This document shows positions 1 to 7,599 of a DNA stretch of 52,758 nucleotides, piece after piece. The position numbers were made by a program, and so were the translations under genes. Under the pieces are notes generated by a model. That model worked only from the letters and a program-made list of their open reading frames with translations, was not told the origin of the DNA and made no database searches. Source of the stretch: Gammaproteobacteria bacterium (lineage in GTDB: Bacteria > Pseudomonadota > Gammaproteobacteria > DSM-16500); the NCBI GenBank assembly GCA_013287085.1, contig JABDEM010000008.1, positions 1-52,758 of the forward strand, read 5' to 3'. The stretch's first letter is position 1. Each line of letters starts with the position of its first letter.

Positions 1-908
1 CTATTTTAAGCGCCATAGCCGATCAGGTGCAGCCTCAAGATATTGTGAAACCCGGCCATATATTCCCACTTCAAGCTCGCGAGGGTGGGGTATTAGAACG
101 ACCTGGCCATACCGAAGGATCCATAGACTTGGTTCGTTTAGCTGGATTTAAACCAGCCTCCATCATTTGCGAAGTCATGAATCCGGATGGCACTATGTCT
201 AAAGGGTCTGAACTGACAAAATTTGCAGAAACTCATCAATTAAAAATGTTGTCTATCGATGACATTATTACTTATAGACGAATGCACGAAAATTTAATTG
301 AAGAAGAAGTCAGCGCAGAATTACCGACTGAATCTTTAGGCGAATTTAAAATTACAGTTATTAGAGAAAAAATTTCAGGCCATGAACATGTGATCTTAAG
401 CAAAGAAAATCCAAAAATAAATGCGCCCTTATTAGTCCGAGTACATTCTGCTTGTATGACGGGTGACTTGTTTGATTCTAAACGTTGCGATTGCAGCCAA
501 CAATTAAATTATTCTATGCGCCGCATTAGTAACGAAGGCGGACTATTAATTTATTTAAACCAAGAAGGCAGAGGCATAGGATTGTTTAATAAAATTAAAG
601 CTTATACTTTGCAAGAACAGGGATTAGATACGATAGAAGCCAATCAAAAACTAGGTATGCCTATAGATTCTAGAAATTATCATATAGTTGCCAATATTTT
701 ACGTAATCGAGATGTTGATTCTATTCGTTTGCTCACGAATAATCCGAGTAAAATTAGTGACATTAAAAAATATGGCATTGAAAAAGTAGAACGAGAAGCG
801 ATCCCCGTTTTTTGTAACGAATATAACAACAAATATTTACAAACTAAAAAAGATAAATTAAATCATTTGATGCAGGATTTATTAACTGTTAAAGAAATGG
901 CACCATGA
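1..908 (+). CDS. ribBA: Bifunctional RibBA (DHBP synthase / GTP cyclohydrolase II), 5' end cut by window
   Basis: Riboflavin biosynthesis. The N-terminal part would make 3,4-dihydroxy-2-butanone 4-phosphate from ribulose 5-phosphate and the C-terminal part would open GTP. The reading frame is open to the window edge (first full codon at 3), so the true start lies upstream; the GTG at 27 is internal. The DHBP-synthase end is recognisable by HIFPLQAREGGVLER and GHTEGSIDL. The cyclohydrolase half shows the zinc-cysteine region (SACMTGDLFDSKRCDC), the EGRGIGL loop and the LLTNNP motif, so both halves look intact as far as seen. Its stop overlaps the next start by four bases (ATGA), so it is translationally coupled to yceF. 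A cytoplasmic housekeeping gene. Confidence 0.93.
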   Translation, partial: ILSAIADQVQPQDIVKPGHIFPLQAREGGVLERPGHTEGSIDLVRLAGFKPASIICEVMNPDGTMSKGSELTKFAETHQLKMLSIDDIITYRRMHENLIEEEVSAELPTESLGEFKITVIREKISGHEHVILSKENPKINAPLLVRVHSACMTGDLFDSKRCDCSQQLNYSMRRISNEGGLLIYLNQEGRGIGLFNKIKAYTLQEQGLDTIEANQKLGMPIDSRNYHIVANILRNRDVDSIRLLTNNPSKISDIKKYGIEKVEREAIPVFCNEYNNKYLQTKKDKLNHLMQDLLTVKEMAP

Positions 909-1483
909 GTCAAAATTTAGTATTGGCTTCGACTTCAGAATCCAGAAAGAAGTTACTAGAAAGATTAAAGATACCCTTTACGGTTGCGCCATCTAACGTA
1001 GATGAAACAGTATTACCTAATGAAAAACCAGAAGATTTGGTTTTGCGGCTTGCAAAACTCAAAGCAGAAGCGGTCGCTACTAAATTTTCTGATGCTTTAA
1101 TTATTGGGGCAGATCAGGTTGGCGTATTAGAAAATACTATTTTATGTAAGCCGTTAAATTCTAAAAATGCCATTGAACAATTGCAGTTTGTGAGTGGCAA
1201 AACCGTCAGATTTTATATTGGCGTATGTCTTTTGAATACTAAAACTAAAGCCCAGAAAATAACACTAGAAACTTTTGATGTAGTATTTCGTGCTTTATCT
1301 TTGTCAGAGATAGAAAATTACCTAAAAAAAGAAGAGGTGATGAATTGTGCGGGTAGTTTTAAGGTCGAAGGCCTAGGAATATCTTTAGTAGAGAAACTAA
1401 TAGGCGATGATTATACCGCACTGATTGGGTTACCCTTAATTAAATTAGTTACTTTATTAAAGGCGGAAAAATATGTTATCTAA
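905..1483 (+). CDS. yceF: Maf/YceF family nucleotide pyrophosphatase
   Basis: Maf-family house-cleaning pyrophosphatase, 192 aa, the usual length. The N-terminal LASTSESRKKLL motif and the catalytic region IIGADQV (Asp70) are present. Later segments (YIGVCLL, FDVVFRALS, CAGSFKVEGLGI, GLPLI) follow the E. coli YceF branch rather than the YhdE branch. The expected activity is therefore hydrolysis of 7-methyl-GTP to the monophosphate; this is assignment by family resemblance. The start overlaps the ribBA stop by 4 bp, and its 3' end overlaps the next gene by 11 bp, which suggests a compact operon. Confidence 0.9.
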   Translation: MSQNLVLASTSESRKKLLERLKIPFTVAPSNVDETVLPNEKPEDLVLRLAKLKAEAVATKFSDALIIGADQVGVLENTILCKPLNSKNAIEQLQFVSGKTVRFYIGVCLLNTKTKAQKITLETFDVVFRALSLSEIENYLKKEEVMNCAGSFKVEGLGISLVEKLIGDDYTALIGLPLIKLVTLLKAEKYVI

Positions 1484-2258
1484 AAATAAAATTATTGTTT
1501 TTTGTATTTTTATATTCTCATTTATATACAGCATAAATAGCTATGGGCTAGTTGGAATTATTATCCCGATGCATGAAGAAAGTTCTTTATTACAAAAAAG
1601 CATCACAGAAAAGAATAATATTTCAATTGCTGGTATTAACTATGTGGTCGGTAAAATACAAAATAAAAAGGTAGTTTTTGTTATATCTGGACTGGGTAAA
1701 GTAAATTCAGCCATGATCGCTACGCGTTTAATTAGAGATTTCAAACCTGATTTAGTTTTATTATCTGGCTCATCTGGAAATATAAACCCCGCACTAAAGA
1801 AAGGTGATGTTGTTATTGGGGAAAAAGTCGCTAATGTTGATTTAGGAGAGCTAACCCCTAATGGAATACAATTTCAAGCTAAAAGATATTTACGTAATCC
1901 CAATACAAATACCCTGTTACCACTAGAATTCAACTTAGATCCTCGTTGGGTTAAATGGGTTTCAGAATTACCGAATAATCAGCCAAAAGTAATTTTAGGA
2001 AATATTGCAACCAGTGATGCGTTACCCAATTTAGAGCCGCAAATTCAATTATTAAAAAAACTAAAATTTGATGCCATAGAAATGGAAGGTGCTTCGGTAA
2101 TGCAAGCTTGCTGGATGTTTAAGACTTCTTGTATCATTATTCGAGGTATTAGCAATAATGCAAATGAATATGGTTCTATTACCGATCAAGATACTGCGCT
2201 TGCAGGAGATAATGCAGCAAAAGTATTAATGGAAATTATCAAAAGCTACAAGAACTGA
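1473..2258 (+). CDS. Secreted MTA/SAH nucleosidase-like protein with altered catalytic acid
   Basis: Purine nucleoside phosphorylase/MTAN fold, 261 aa. Residues 1-24 form a signal peptide (Lys-rich start, then a long hydrophobic run), so the mature enzyme is probably periplasmic, unlike cytosolic MtnN. The N-terminal motif IPMHEE keeps the glutamate equivalent to E. coli MTAN Glu12 (here Glu36). IEMEGAS keeps the ribose-binding glutamate (Glu205). The segment that reads RAISD in E. coli reads RGISN here, so the catalytic acid Asp197 is Asn228. In this superfamily Asn at that site is associated with 6-oxopurine enzymes; this could be a nucleosidase of different specificity or an inactive one. 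It overlaps yceF by 11 bp and is followed 9 bp later by the OsmC gene, so it is in the same operon. Confidence 0.8.
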   Translation: MLSKNKIIVFCIFIFSFIYSINSYGLVGIIIPMHEESSLLQKSITEKNNISIAGINYVVGKIQNKKVVFVISGLGKVNSAMIATRLIRDFKPDLVLLSGSSGNINPALKKGDVVIGEKVANVDLGELTPNGIQFQAKRYLRNPNTNTLLPLEFNLDPRWVKWVSELPNNQPKVILGNIATSDALPNLEPQIQLLKKLKFDAIEMEGASVMQACWMFKTSCIIIRGISNNANEYGSITDQDTALAGDNAAKVLMEIIKSYKN

Positions 2259-2267
2259 GGTTTAAGA

Positions 2268-2693
2268 ATGGAAATAATTGTCCGTGAAAATGGAGATGGA
2301 AAATATGAGCAACAAATTGTTATAGGTGATCATGTTTTAACAGGAGATGAACCTGTTGCAAGTGGCGGAAAAGATGCGGGACCTTCTCCTTATGATTTTT
2401 TACTCGCCGCCTTAGGCACTTGTACTTCCATAACTTTACGAATGTACGCGGATCTTAAAAAAATCCCGCTCATAAAAGTAACGGTAAAATTGAAACATGA
2501 AAAAATACACGCAGAAGATTGTGCGCAATGTGAAAATACTAATGCAAAAGTGGATCATATTGAACGCATTATTGAACTACAAGGAGACTTAAGCCAAGAA
2601 CAACGCTCGAAACTATTAGAAATCGCTAATAAATGCCCTGTGCATCAAACATTAACTTCTAAGGTTTTAATTACAACGCTGCTTATTAAATAG
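2268..2693 (+). CDS. OsmC family peroxiredoxin-like protein
   Basis: 141 aa, typical of OsmC/Ohr-family thiol peroxidases that reduce organic hydroperoxides in the cytoplasm. Both family cysteines are visible: Cys52 in ALGTCTSITL and Cys123 in ANKCPVHQTL. The GGKDAGPSPYDFLLAALG segment before the first cysteine is diagnostic. A further Cys85/Cys88 pair (DCAQC) is typical of the OsmC branch found widely in proteobacteria and should not be taken as unusual. A clear GAGG ribosome-binding site precedes the ATG. It lies 9 bp after the nucleosidase and is probably the last gene of the operon that begins with ribBA. Confidence 0.9.
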   Translation: MEIIVRENGDGKYEQQIVIGDHVLTGDEPVASGGKDAGPSPYDFLLAALGTCTSITLRMYADLKKIPLIKVTVKLKHEKIHAEDCAQCENTNAKVDHIERIIELQGDLSQEQRSKLLEIANKCPVHQTLTSKVLITTLLIK

Positions 2694-2701
2694 ATTATAA
2701 T

Positions 2702-3097
2702 CTATAGCAACTTGAAGAATTTTAATCGCGCAGCTTTTTTATCAAACGTTATAGTATATTCACACTCATTTGCGGCATTTAAATGTGCAATATAGCTATC
2801 GGCAAAATCTATATTTTGATTACGGTAGGCTTGAAGTGAATTCCATAATATTTCCGGTTGAAAAATGCAAAATTGACACGTCATTAAAACTGTTTCTAAT
2901 ACATCGGCAATCAATTTTTTAGGATATTCATAAGCAGATTCAAGAACCCAAACTAACTCACATAATACAATACCCGATATAAAAACTGATCTTTCCTCGG
3001 AACAGGTTTTTTCAATAAAATGAGTTGCTTTTAGACTTTGTGCGGGATCATCTTGGACAATATAACGGACTAAAACATTCGTATCGATACCTTTCAT
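2702..3097 (-). CDS. PIN-domain ribonuclease toxin (VapC-like)
   Basis: 131 aa PIN domain, the usual size for VapC toxins that cleave RNA in a metal-dependent way. The acidic residues expected in the active site are present: Asp5 in GIDTNVLVRY, Glu47 in CELVW, Asp97/Asp100 in NIDFADSYIA and Asp119 in TFDK. The start overlaps the end of the upstream AbrB-type gene by 4 bp, the standard antitoxin-first toxin operon order. It appears intact. It converges on the OsmC gene with only 8 bp between the two stops. Confidence 0.9.
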   Translation of the reverse strand: MKGIDTNVLVRYIVQDDPAQSLKATHFIEKTCSEERSVFISGIVLCELVWVLESAYEYPKKLIADVLETVLMTCQFCIFQPEILWNSLQAYRNQNIDFADSYIAHLNAANECEYTITFDKKAARLKFFKLL

Positions 3098-3333
3098 AAA
3101 TGACCACCTCGTTTCGCAATGATTTTATTCATTTGCTCTATTGATATTTTTTTCTTTGGTTTTGGTAACATGCCTTTTAATTTTGTAACATCAACCGTTA
3201 AGGGTGTTAGTACTACTTTACCGTCATCTTCAATAACAAATTCAATTTTGTCACCTGTATGTAACCCAAGATAGGATCGAATTTCATGTGGAATAGTGGT
3301 TTGACCTTTACTAGTGAGTGTTGCGATTGACAT
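3094..3333 (-). CDS. AbrB/MazE-type antitoxin
   Basis: 79 aa. The N-terminus (ATLTSKGQTTIPHEIRSYLG) is the swapped-hairpin AbrB/SpoVT DNA-binding fold, followed by GDKIEFVIEDDGKVVLTP. The C-terminal, Lys-rich part (about residues 50-79) would bind the PIN toxin encoded immediately downstream. In such systems the antitoxin, or its complex with the toxin, represses the operon; a near-perfect palindrome just upstream of this start is the probable operator. The ribosome-binding site GGAG lies before the ATG. Confidence 0.9.
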   Translation of the reverse strand: MSIATLTSKGQTTIPHEIRSYLGLHTGDKIEFVIEDDGKVVLTPLTVDVTKLKGMLPKPKKKISIEQMNKIIAKRGGHL

Positions 3334-3356
3334 AATTACTCCTTACTTATTTGTAT

Positions 3357-3380
3357 ATTCCTTATTATATAGTAAGGAAT
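3357..3380. promoter_or_regulatory. 24-bp palindromic operator of the toxin-antitoxin operon
   Basis: ATTCCTTA at 3357-3364 and TAAGGAAT at 3373-3380 are exact inverted repeats, and three of the four central base pairs also match, giving a 24-bp palindrome with one mismatch. It starts 24 bp before the antitoxin ATG (minus strand), where the promoter and its repressor site should be. Binding by the AbrB-type antitoxin is inferred from family behaviour. Confidence 0.65.
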
Positions 3381-3467
3381 TTAAATCTCAACGCTTTCTT
3401 AGGATAACTTTATCTTATTGATATAATTGATATACTGTATCGTAAACTAAAAGCATGAGGAAGAAAT

Positions 3468-4115
3468 ATGCAAATCGTTTTCCTATTTTACGATGGAATG
3501 ACCGCTTTAGATGCCATTGGTCCTCATGAAATTCTCACACGACTTCCTGGTGCAGAAGTATTTCATGTGGCTAAAGAAGCTGGGCCTATACGTACCTGTT
3601 CTGAATTGGTGATGATAGCTGAGCATTCGTTATCCGAAGTTTCAGAAGCCGATGTATTACTTATTCCTGGCGCTGGAAATGCGACCTCGCTTAGCAATGA
3701 ATCTGAAATTCTTGCCTGGGTGCGTAAGATTCATGAAACCACCACTTGGACTACGTCAGTTTGTACCGGAAGTTTAATTTTAGGTGCTGCAGGACTTTTA
3801 AAAGGTAAACATGCGACTTCCCATTGGGCTGTTATCGATCGTCTTTCTCTTTGGGGTGCGATACCTACTGAAGAAAGAGTGGTTACTGAGGGGAAGATCA
3901 TGACCGCAGCTGGAGTATCCGCTGGATTAGATATGGGATTTACGTTGGCTGCCAAAATTGCCGGGCAGAAAGTCGCTGAAACCTTACAACTGGGCTTAGA
4001 ATATGATCCCCATCCGCCTTTTGATTCTGGATCAGCGGCAAAAGCCGATCCTGCTATTCGCGAAGCATTGCGCTCACGTTTGTTAGCTAAATTTGAAGGA
4101 CTACCTCAAAAATAA
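3468..4115 (+). CDS. DJ-1/PfpI family protein, isonitrile hydratase-like
   Basis: 215 aa, class I glutamine-amidotransferase-like fold. The nucleophile elbow is SVCTGSLILGAAGLL with Cys99, followed by the ATSHWA segment. The early FYDGMTALDAIGPHEIL and the late LQLGLEYDPHPPFDSGS segments follow Pseudomonas isonitrile hydratase (InhA) closely along the whole length, so an isonitrile-hydrating or related small-molecule activity is the best guess. Many relatives have no proven substrate. The start has a GAGGAAG ribosome-binding site. It is a stand-alone gene ending at a bidirectional terminator. Confidence 0.85.
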   Translation: MQIVFLFYDGMTALDAIGPHEILTRLPGAEVFHVAKEAGPIRTCSELVMIAEHSLSEVSEADVLLIPGAGNATSLSNESEILAWVRKIHETTTWTTSVCTGSLILGAAGLLKGKHATSHWAVIDRLSLWGAIPTEERVVTEGKIMTAAGVSAGLDMGFTLAAKIAGQKVAETLQLGLEYDPHPPFDSGSAAKADPAIREALRSRLLAKFEGLPQK

Positions 4116-4122
4116 TAAATAA

Positions 4123-4144
4123 ACTGGCCTATTTCTAGGCCAGT
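4123..4144. terminator. Bidirectional hairpin terminator between convergent genes
   Basis: ACTGGCCTA and TAGGCCAGT form a 9-bp stem around a 4-base loop, just after the DJ-1 stop and just after the CsbD stop on the other strand. T-rich sequence follows on both strands, so it can terminate both genes. Confidence 0.75.
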
Positions 4145-4151
4145 ATTATCT

Positions 4152-4361
4152 TTACTCATCCCATTTATTTTCTTTTATAAAACTATCAATTTCGCGTTTA
4201 GCTTCGTCTTTCTCATAACCATATTTTTTCTGCAAAGCACCTTCCAGTTCTTTATAGTTACCTTGCATTTGGGTAATTTCATCATCCGTTAATTTTCCCC
4301 ATTGTTGTTTCAATTTACCTTGGATTTCTTTCCATTTTCCTTGAATAATGTCTTTGTTCAT
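4152..4361 (-). CDS. CsbD family stress-response protein
   Basis: 69 aa, the usual size for CsbD/YjbJ proteins. The typical pattern of charged helices is present: MNKDIIQGKWKEIQGKLKQQ, then WGKLTDDE and GYEKDEAKREID. It is a cytoplasmic protein of unknown biochemical role, induced by envelope or general stress in other bacteria. A GAGGAG ribosome-binding site precedes the ATG. Monocistronic, ending at the shared hairpin. Confidence 0.9.
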   Translation of the reverse strand: MNKDIIQGKWKEIQGKLKQQWGKLTDDEITQMQGNYKELEGALQKKYGYEKDEAKREIDSFIKENKWDE

Positions 4362-4495
4362 AAAATTCTCCTCTAATGATAGACATTATTAAGAATATTT
4401 AAAATTTTCTTTATGAACAAGTTGGTATAAATACAGTATGGTATATAATAAATCTATGCTGAACATTGCCTCATCAAGTTTAACAGGTAAATCTA

Positions 4496-4735
4496 GTGTT
4501 AGTGGATGATATCATCTCAACCGGAACAACCTTAATAACTGTCATCCAACAACTTTTAGCTCAAGGGTTTAAATCACCTGTATGTATTGGCATTCATGCT
4601 TTGTTTAATGATGAAATTTATAAAACCTTATTAAAAATTGGCGCGAAAGAAATAATAACAACCAATAGCATTGTTCATCCTACTAACAAAATTGATCTTA
4701 GTGATCTTTTAGCTGAGGCGATAAGACAATGTTAG
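4496..4735 (+). pseudogene. Remnant of a phosphoribosyltransferase / PRPP synthetase C-terminal part
   Basis: The frame opens with LVDDIISTGTTLITV, the PRPP-binding loop of phosphoribosyltransferases and ribose-phosphate pyrophosphokinases, and continues as the end of such a domain (GFKSPVCIGIHALFND, GAKEIITTNSI). A normal protein would have about 200 more residues upstream. Here an in-frame TAA lies at 4481-4483, only five codons before the GTG at 4496, and the upstream DNA does not encode the missing part in a neighbouring frame that I can see. It is best read as a truncated relic; translation of the 79-aa remnant cannot be excluded. Confidence 0.7.
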
Positions 4736-4826
4736 AAAAATTATTGTCATTAGAGATAGACCTTAAAAAATATTAAGAGATTATATTTATATTAATCATC
4801 GGCTTATATGAATGTATTGATGAGGA

Positions 4827-4854
4827 TTGTAAATAAAAATGAGAGGAATATACT
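4827..4854 (+). promoter_or_regulatory. Sigma-70-type promoter of the 6S RNA
   Basis: TTGTAA (4827-4832), 16-bp spacer, TATACT (4849-4854). Transcription would start about 6-7 bases later, at the first base of the RNA's closing stem. Confidence 0.6.
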
Positions 4855-4860
4855 AATCAC

Positions 4861-5008
4861 AAAGCAGGTATTGAATCGAAGTCCTACAATCAAGCCTGAG
4901 GATGTCAGAGAGTTGATGCGGTGCGCATGCCTCTTTATAGAGGAAGCCTAAAACATCACTGAGATGTCCACTTATTTAATCAGGTCTTCGATCATGCCTG
5001 CTTTTTTT
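4861..5008 (+). ncRNA. ssrS: 6S RNA (regulator of sigma-70 RNA polymerase)
   Basis: The ends pair: AAAGCAGG (4861-4868) with CCTGCTTT (4997-5004), and ATCGAAG with CTTCGAT further in. The molecule is a closed rod ending in a T run that serves as its terminator. The core carries the conserved gammaproteobacterial 6S signature: GCATG, a small hairpin (CCTCT-TTAT-AGAGG), then AAGCCTAAAAC, which aligns with the E. coli segment GCATG, hairpin, AAGCCTTAAAAC. The length (about 144-148 nt) is shorter than E. coli 6S (184 nt). 6S RNA mimics an open promoter and binds the sigma-70 holoenzyme in stationary phase. The usual downstream neighbour fau is absent here. Confidence 0.8.
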
Positions 5009-5031
5009 ACCTATCAGAAGGAGGCTACAAA

Positions 5032-5418
5032 ATGGATGTTTCGGTTTTTTTAGCAAAAGTATTTGGTCTTTATCTTGTTATTATCTCTATTGCCATGATC
5101 AAGAATGCAAAAGCTTTAAGATCTATCATGCGTGAAAATAACACTACATCTTTTAAATTTAATGGCGGTGCAATTGCCTTATTAATTGGTATTTTGCTTC
5201 TCGTAAGTCATAATATTTGGGAACCCAGCTGGAAAATAATTATTACGATTTTTGGCTGGATGGCTTTTATCAAAGGCTTGTTCTTATTAATGTTTCCTAA
5301 ATCTGCTTTTAAATTTTATAATAATCTTTTAAAAAATACTGTGGCTTATTATACCGCGGATGTAATTACATTAATCGCGGGTCTTTATTTATGTTACATT
5401 GGATTTATGGCTAATTAA
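5032..5418 (+). CDS. Small integral membrane protein, unknown function
   Basis: 128 aa. Four hydrophobic segments are visible, at about residues 5-24, 45-62, 68-87 and 105-125, with short polar loops, so it sits in the inner membrane. I do not recognise the family. A strong AAGGAGG ribosome-binding site precedes the ATG. It begins 24 bp after the 6S RNA terminator and ends 5 bp before the next gene, so it may be co-transcribed with the response regulator, possibly with read-through from the 6S promoter. Confidence 0.75.
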   Translation: MDVSVFLAKVFGLYLVIISIAMIKNAKALRSIMRENNTTSFKFNGGAIALLIGILLLVSHNIWEPSWKIIITIFGWMAFIKGLFLLMFPKSAFKFYNNLLKNTVAYYTADVITLIAGLYLCYIGFMAN

Positions 5419-5423
5419 TTGCC

Positions 5424-7271
5424 ATGAGAAATAAAGAAATGATAAAAATAACCAATAATAGAATACTCTTAATAGACGATGAAATTAATATTTTAAAAAG
5501 TTTAAAACGAGTTTTAGAAGCTGTTTTTGATCTAGATGAAACATTAAAGCCAACGGGTTCAAGATTTATAATTGATACCGCTTCCCAAAGCAATGAAGCA
5601 ATCAAATTGGTTCATGAATCCCTAAAATCATTTCAACCTTATGCACTCGCATTTGTCGATATTCATATACCTCCAGGATTGGATGGAATTAAAACGATTC
5701 AAAGAATATGGGAAATTGATCCTGACATACAAATTGTTATTTGTACGGGTTCTTCAGAGTATTCTTGGAACACTATGCGTAGTGAGTTAAAGTATTCAAA
5801 CAACTTTCTCATATTAAAAAAACCATTTGAAACAATAGAAATTCAACAATTAGCGTTTGCATTAACAAAAAAATGGCAATTAAATCAGCAAAATCGAGTT
5901 TATATCGATAACTTAGAAAGCATTCTAAAGACAAGATCAAAGGAGCTAAAAGAGACCGAGCACTTATTATTACTAAAAACAACGCATGATCTATTAACGG
6001 GTCTGCCCAATCAAGCTTTACTGGTTGATCGAGTTCACCAAGCACTTGTTACTGCAAAAAATAACAAATCACTGGTTGGCTGCTATTTTATTGATATTAA
6101 TAATTTTCAATTAATTAATGATAGTTATGGTTTCCAAATAGGTGATGTTTTGTTGAAAAGCATTGGCAATAGGTTGTCTAAGCTTATTAATTTACAAGTT
6201 ACCACGATTGCAAGATGGGGTGGTAATGTGTTTGTTGTTATTCTTACAGGAAAAGATACCCAAGATTTTTTTGAAAAATTTGCAACTCAATTATTACAAA
6301 CCATTAATCAGCCTTACGAAATAGATAATAAAACAATATCGATTACAGCCAGCATTGGTATTTGTATTTATCCTTTATATGCTAATGAAGCATATGCTCT
6401 TTTAAAAAACGCCAACACTTCATTAAATATTGCAAAAAAACATGGCCATAATAATCACCAAATGTTCAGTAATGAATTTTATAAAACCGCATTGAAACGA
6501 GCAGACATTGAAAATCGGTTATCTCATGCTATTGATAACAATGAATTTGCATTTATGTACTATCCCGTTTTTGATCTTATAACCAATAAAATACTATGCA
6601 TCGAAACCTCTCTGGTTTGGGATCATCCCGGAAGAGGAGTTATACCATCAAAATTCTATATTCCAATTGCGGAAGAGACAGGGATAATTATATCGATCGA
6701 AGAATGGATGCTTCGAAGGGTATGTAAGCAGATAAATTTCTGGATTCAAAAAGGACTAAAACCCTATAGAATGTCTATCAGGATTAACGACAAATTTTTT
6801 ATGAAAAACGATTTTGTTGAAGTTGTAGAGAGAATCACAAAAGAATTATCTACTGATTCTAATCTAATTGAATTGGAAATATCAGGGCATTCTTTGATGA
6901 ATAATGAAGTTGATGCTTTAAAAAAAATGATTGAATTAAGAAATTTAGGATTTCATATTGCATTGAATGATCTTTCAACATGGTATGCCAGTTTAAACAA
7001 TATGACTCACATTCCCTTTGAAAAGATAAAAATAAATAGGAACTTCATGCAAGGTCTCGAAGAAAGAAATGATCATGCTATCATTGTCAAAACCATTATT
7101 ACCATTGCAAAGAATTTAAATTTAGAAGTGATTGCAGAAGGAATCGAAACCTGTGGACAGTTAAATTTTCTTCGTCAAAATGCAAGCGATAAGGTGCGGG
7201 GTTATGCATTACAAAAACCATTGGATGAAGAATCCTGCTTAAATGTTCTATCTAAGCATAACCTTAAGTAA
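5424..7271 (+). CDS. Receiver-GGDEF-EAL protein with degenerate catalytic motifs
   Basis: 615 aa. Residues about 12-140 are a response-regulator receiver: acidic pair Asp18/Asp19, phospho-acceptor Asp79 in FVDIHIPPG, and Lys133 in KKPF. A short coiled linker leads to a GGDEF-fold domain (about 185-345) whose signature is GGNVF (266-270), so cyclase activity is unlikely. The EAL-fold domain (about 360-610) reads ETS in place of EAL; the usual DDFGTGY reads NDLSTWY and KIDRSF reads KINRNF, so two metal-binding aspartates are Asn. AEGIET is retained. It is most likely a phosphorylation-controlled c-di-GMP or nucleotide sensor, or a scaffold. No partner histidine kinase is adjacent. An alternative start is Met6. 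Confidence 0.85.
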   Translation: MRNKEMIKITNNRILLIDDEINILKSLKRVLEAVFDLDETLKPTGSRFIIDTASQSNEAIKLVHESLKSFQPYALAFVDIHIPPGLDGIKTIQRIWEIDPDIQIVICTGSSEYSWNTMRSELKYSNNFLILKKPFETIEIQQLAFALTKKWQLNQQNRVYIDNLESILKTRSKELKETEHLLLLKTTHDLLTGLPNQALLVDRVHQALVTAKNNKSLVGCYFIDINNFQLINDSYGFQIGDVLLKSIGNRLSKLINLQVTTIARWGGNVFVVILTGKDTQDFFEKFATQLLQTINQPYEIDNKTISITASIGICIYPLYANEAYALLKNANTSLNIAKKHGHNNHQMFSNEFYKTALKRADIENRLSHAIDNNEFAFMYYPVFDLITNKILCIETSLVWDHPGRGVIPSKFYIPIAEETGIIISIEEWMLRRVCKQINFWIQKGLKPYRMSIRINDKFFMKNDFVEVVERITKELSTDSNLIELEISGHSLMNNEVDALKKMIELRNLGFHIALNDLSTWYASLNNMTHIPFEKIKINRNFMQGLEERNDHAIIVKTIITIAKNLNLEVIAEGIETCGQLNFLRQNASDKVRGYALQKPLDEESCLNVLSKHNLK

Positions 7272-7275
7272 TTTC

Positions 7276-7473
7276 TTAACCCTGACCATTTAAATAAGTT
7301 TTAATCGTCACAAAATCATCTTTATTATTTTTTTGAACTTCATAACTATGTTTGCTATCCGCGACGGATTGGTTTTTAGCGTAGTGTTCAGCATCTTCTT
7401 TATTGTCAAATTTTACAAAATTGATTATTTCATGCTTTTCAAGATTAATCATGCATACTCGATATTCGGACAT
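7276..7473 (-). CDS. Small conserved-looking protein of unknown function, 65 aa
   Basis: The frame is open further upstream, but the ATG at 7473 has a good AAGGAG ribosome-binding site and is chosen. The protein is short, soluble and rich in Lys, Asn and Glu. The VKFDNKEDAEHYAK pattern resembles small alpha/beta single-domain proteins. No signal peptide or membrane segment. It converges on the receiver-GGDEF-EAL gene with 4 bp between stops. Function unknown. Confidence 0.55.
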   Translation of the reverse strand: MSEYRVCMINLEKHEIINFVKFDNKEDAEHYAKNQSVADSKHSYEVQKNNKDDFVTIKTYLNGQG

Positions 7474-7599
7474 TCCCTTCTCCTTAAAATTATTAACTAT
7501 CAATTGATTTTCGCAATAAAAGACACTAACATCCACAAAAAATTACAATCTGTTGGAAATTTTTGCTAACGGAAGTTGATAACACACAAGGATAGAATC

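Noticed and set aside
7240-7280. Terminator between the receiver-GGDEF-EAL gene and the 65-aa gene
   Set aside because: The gap is only 4 bp and no stable hairpin followed by a T run is visible there.
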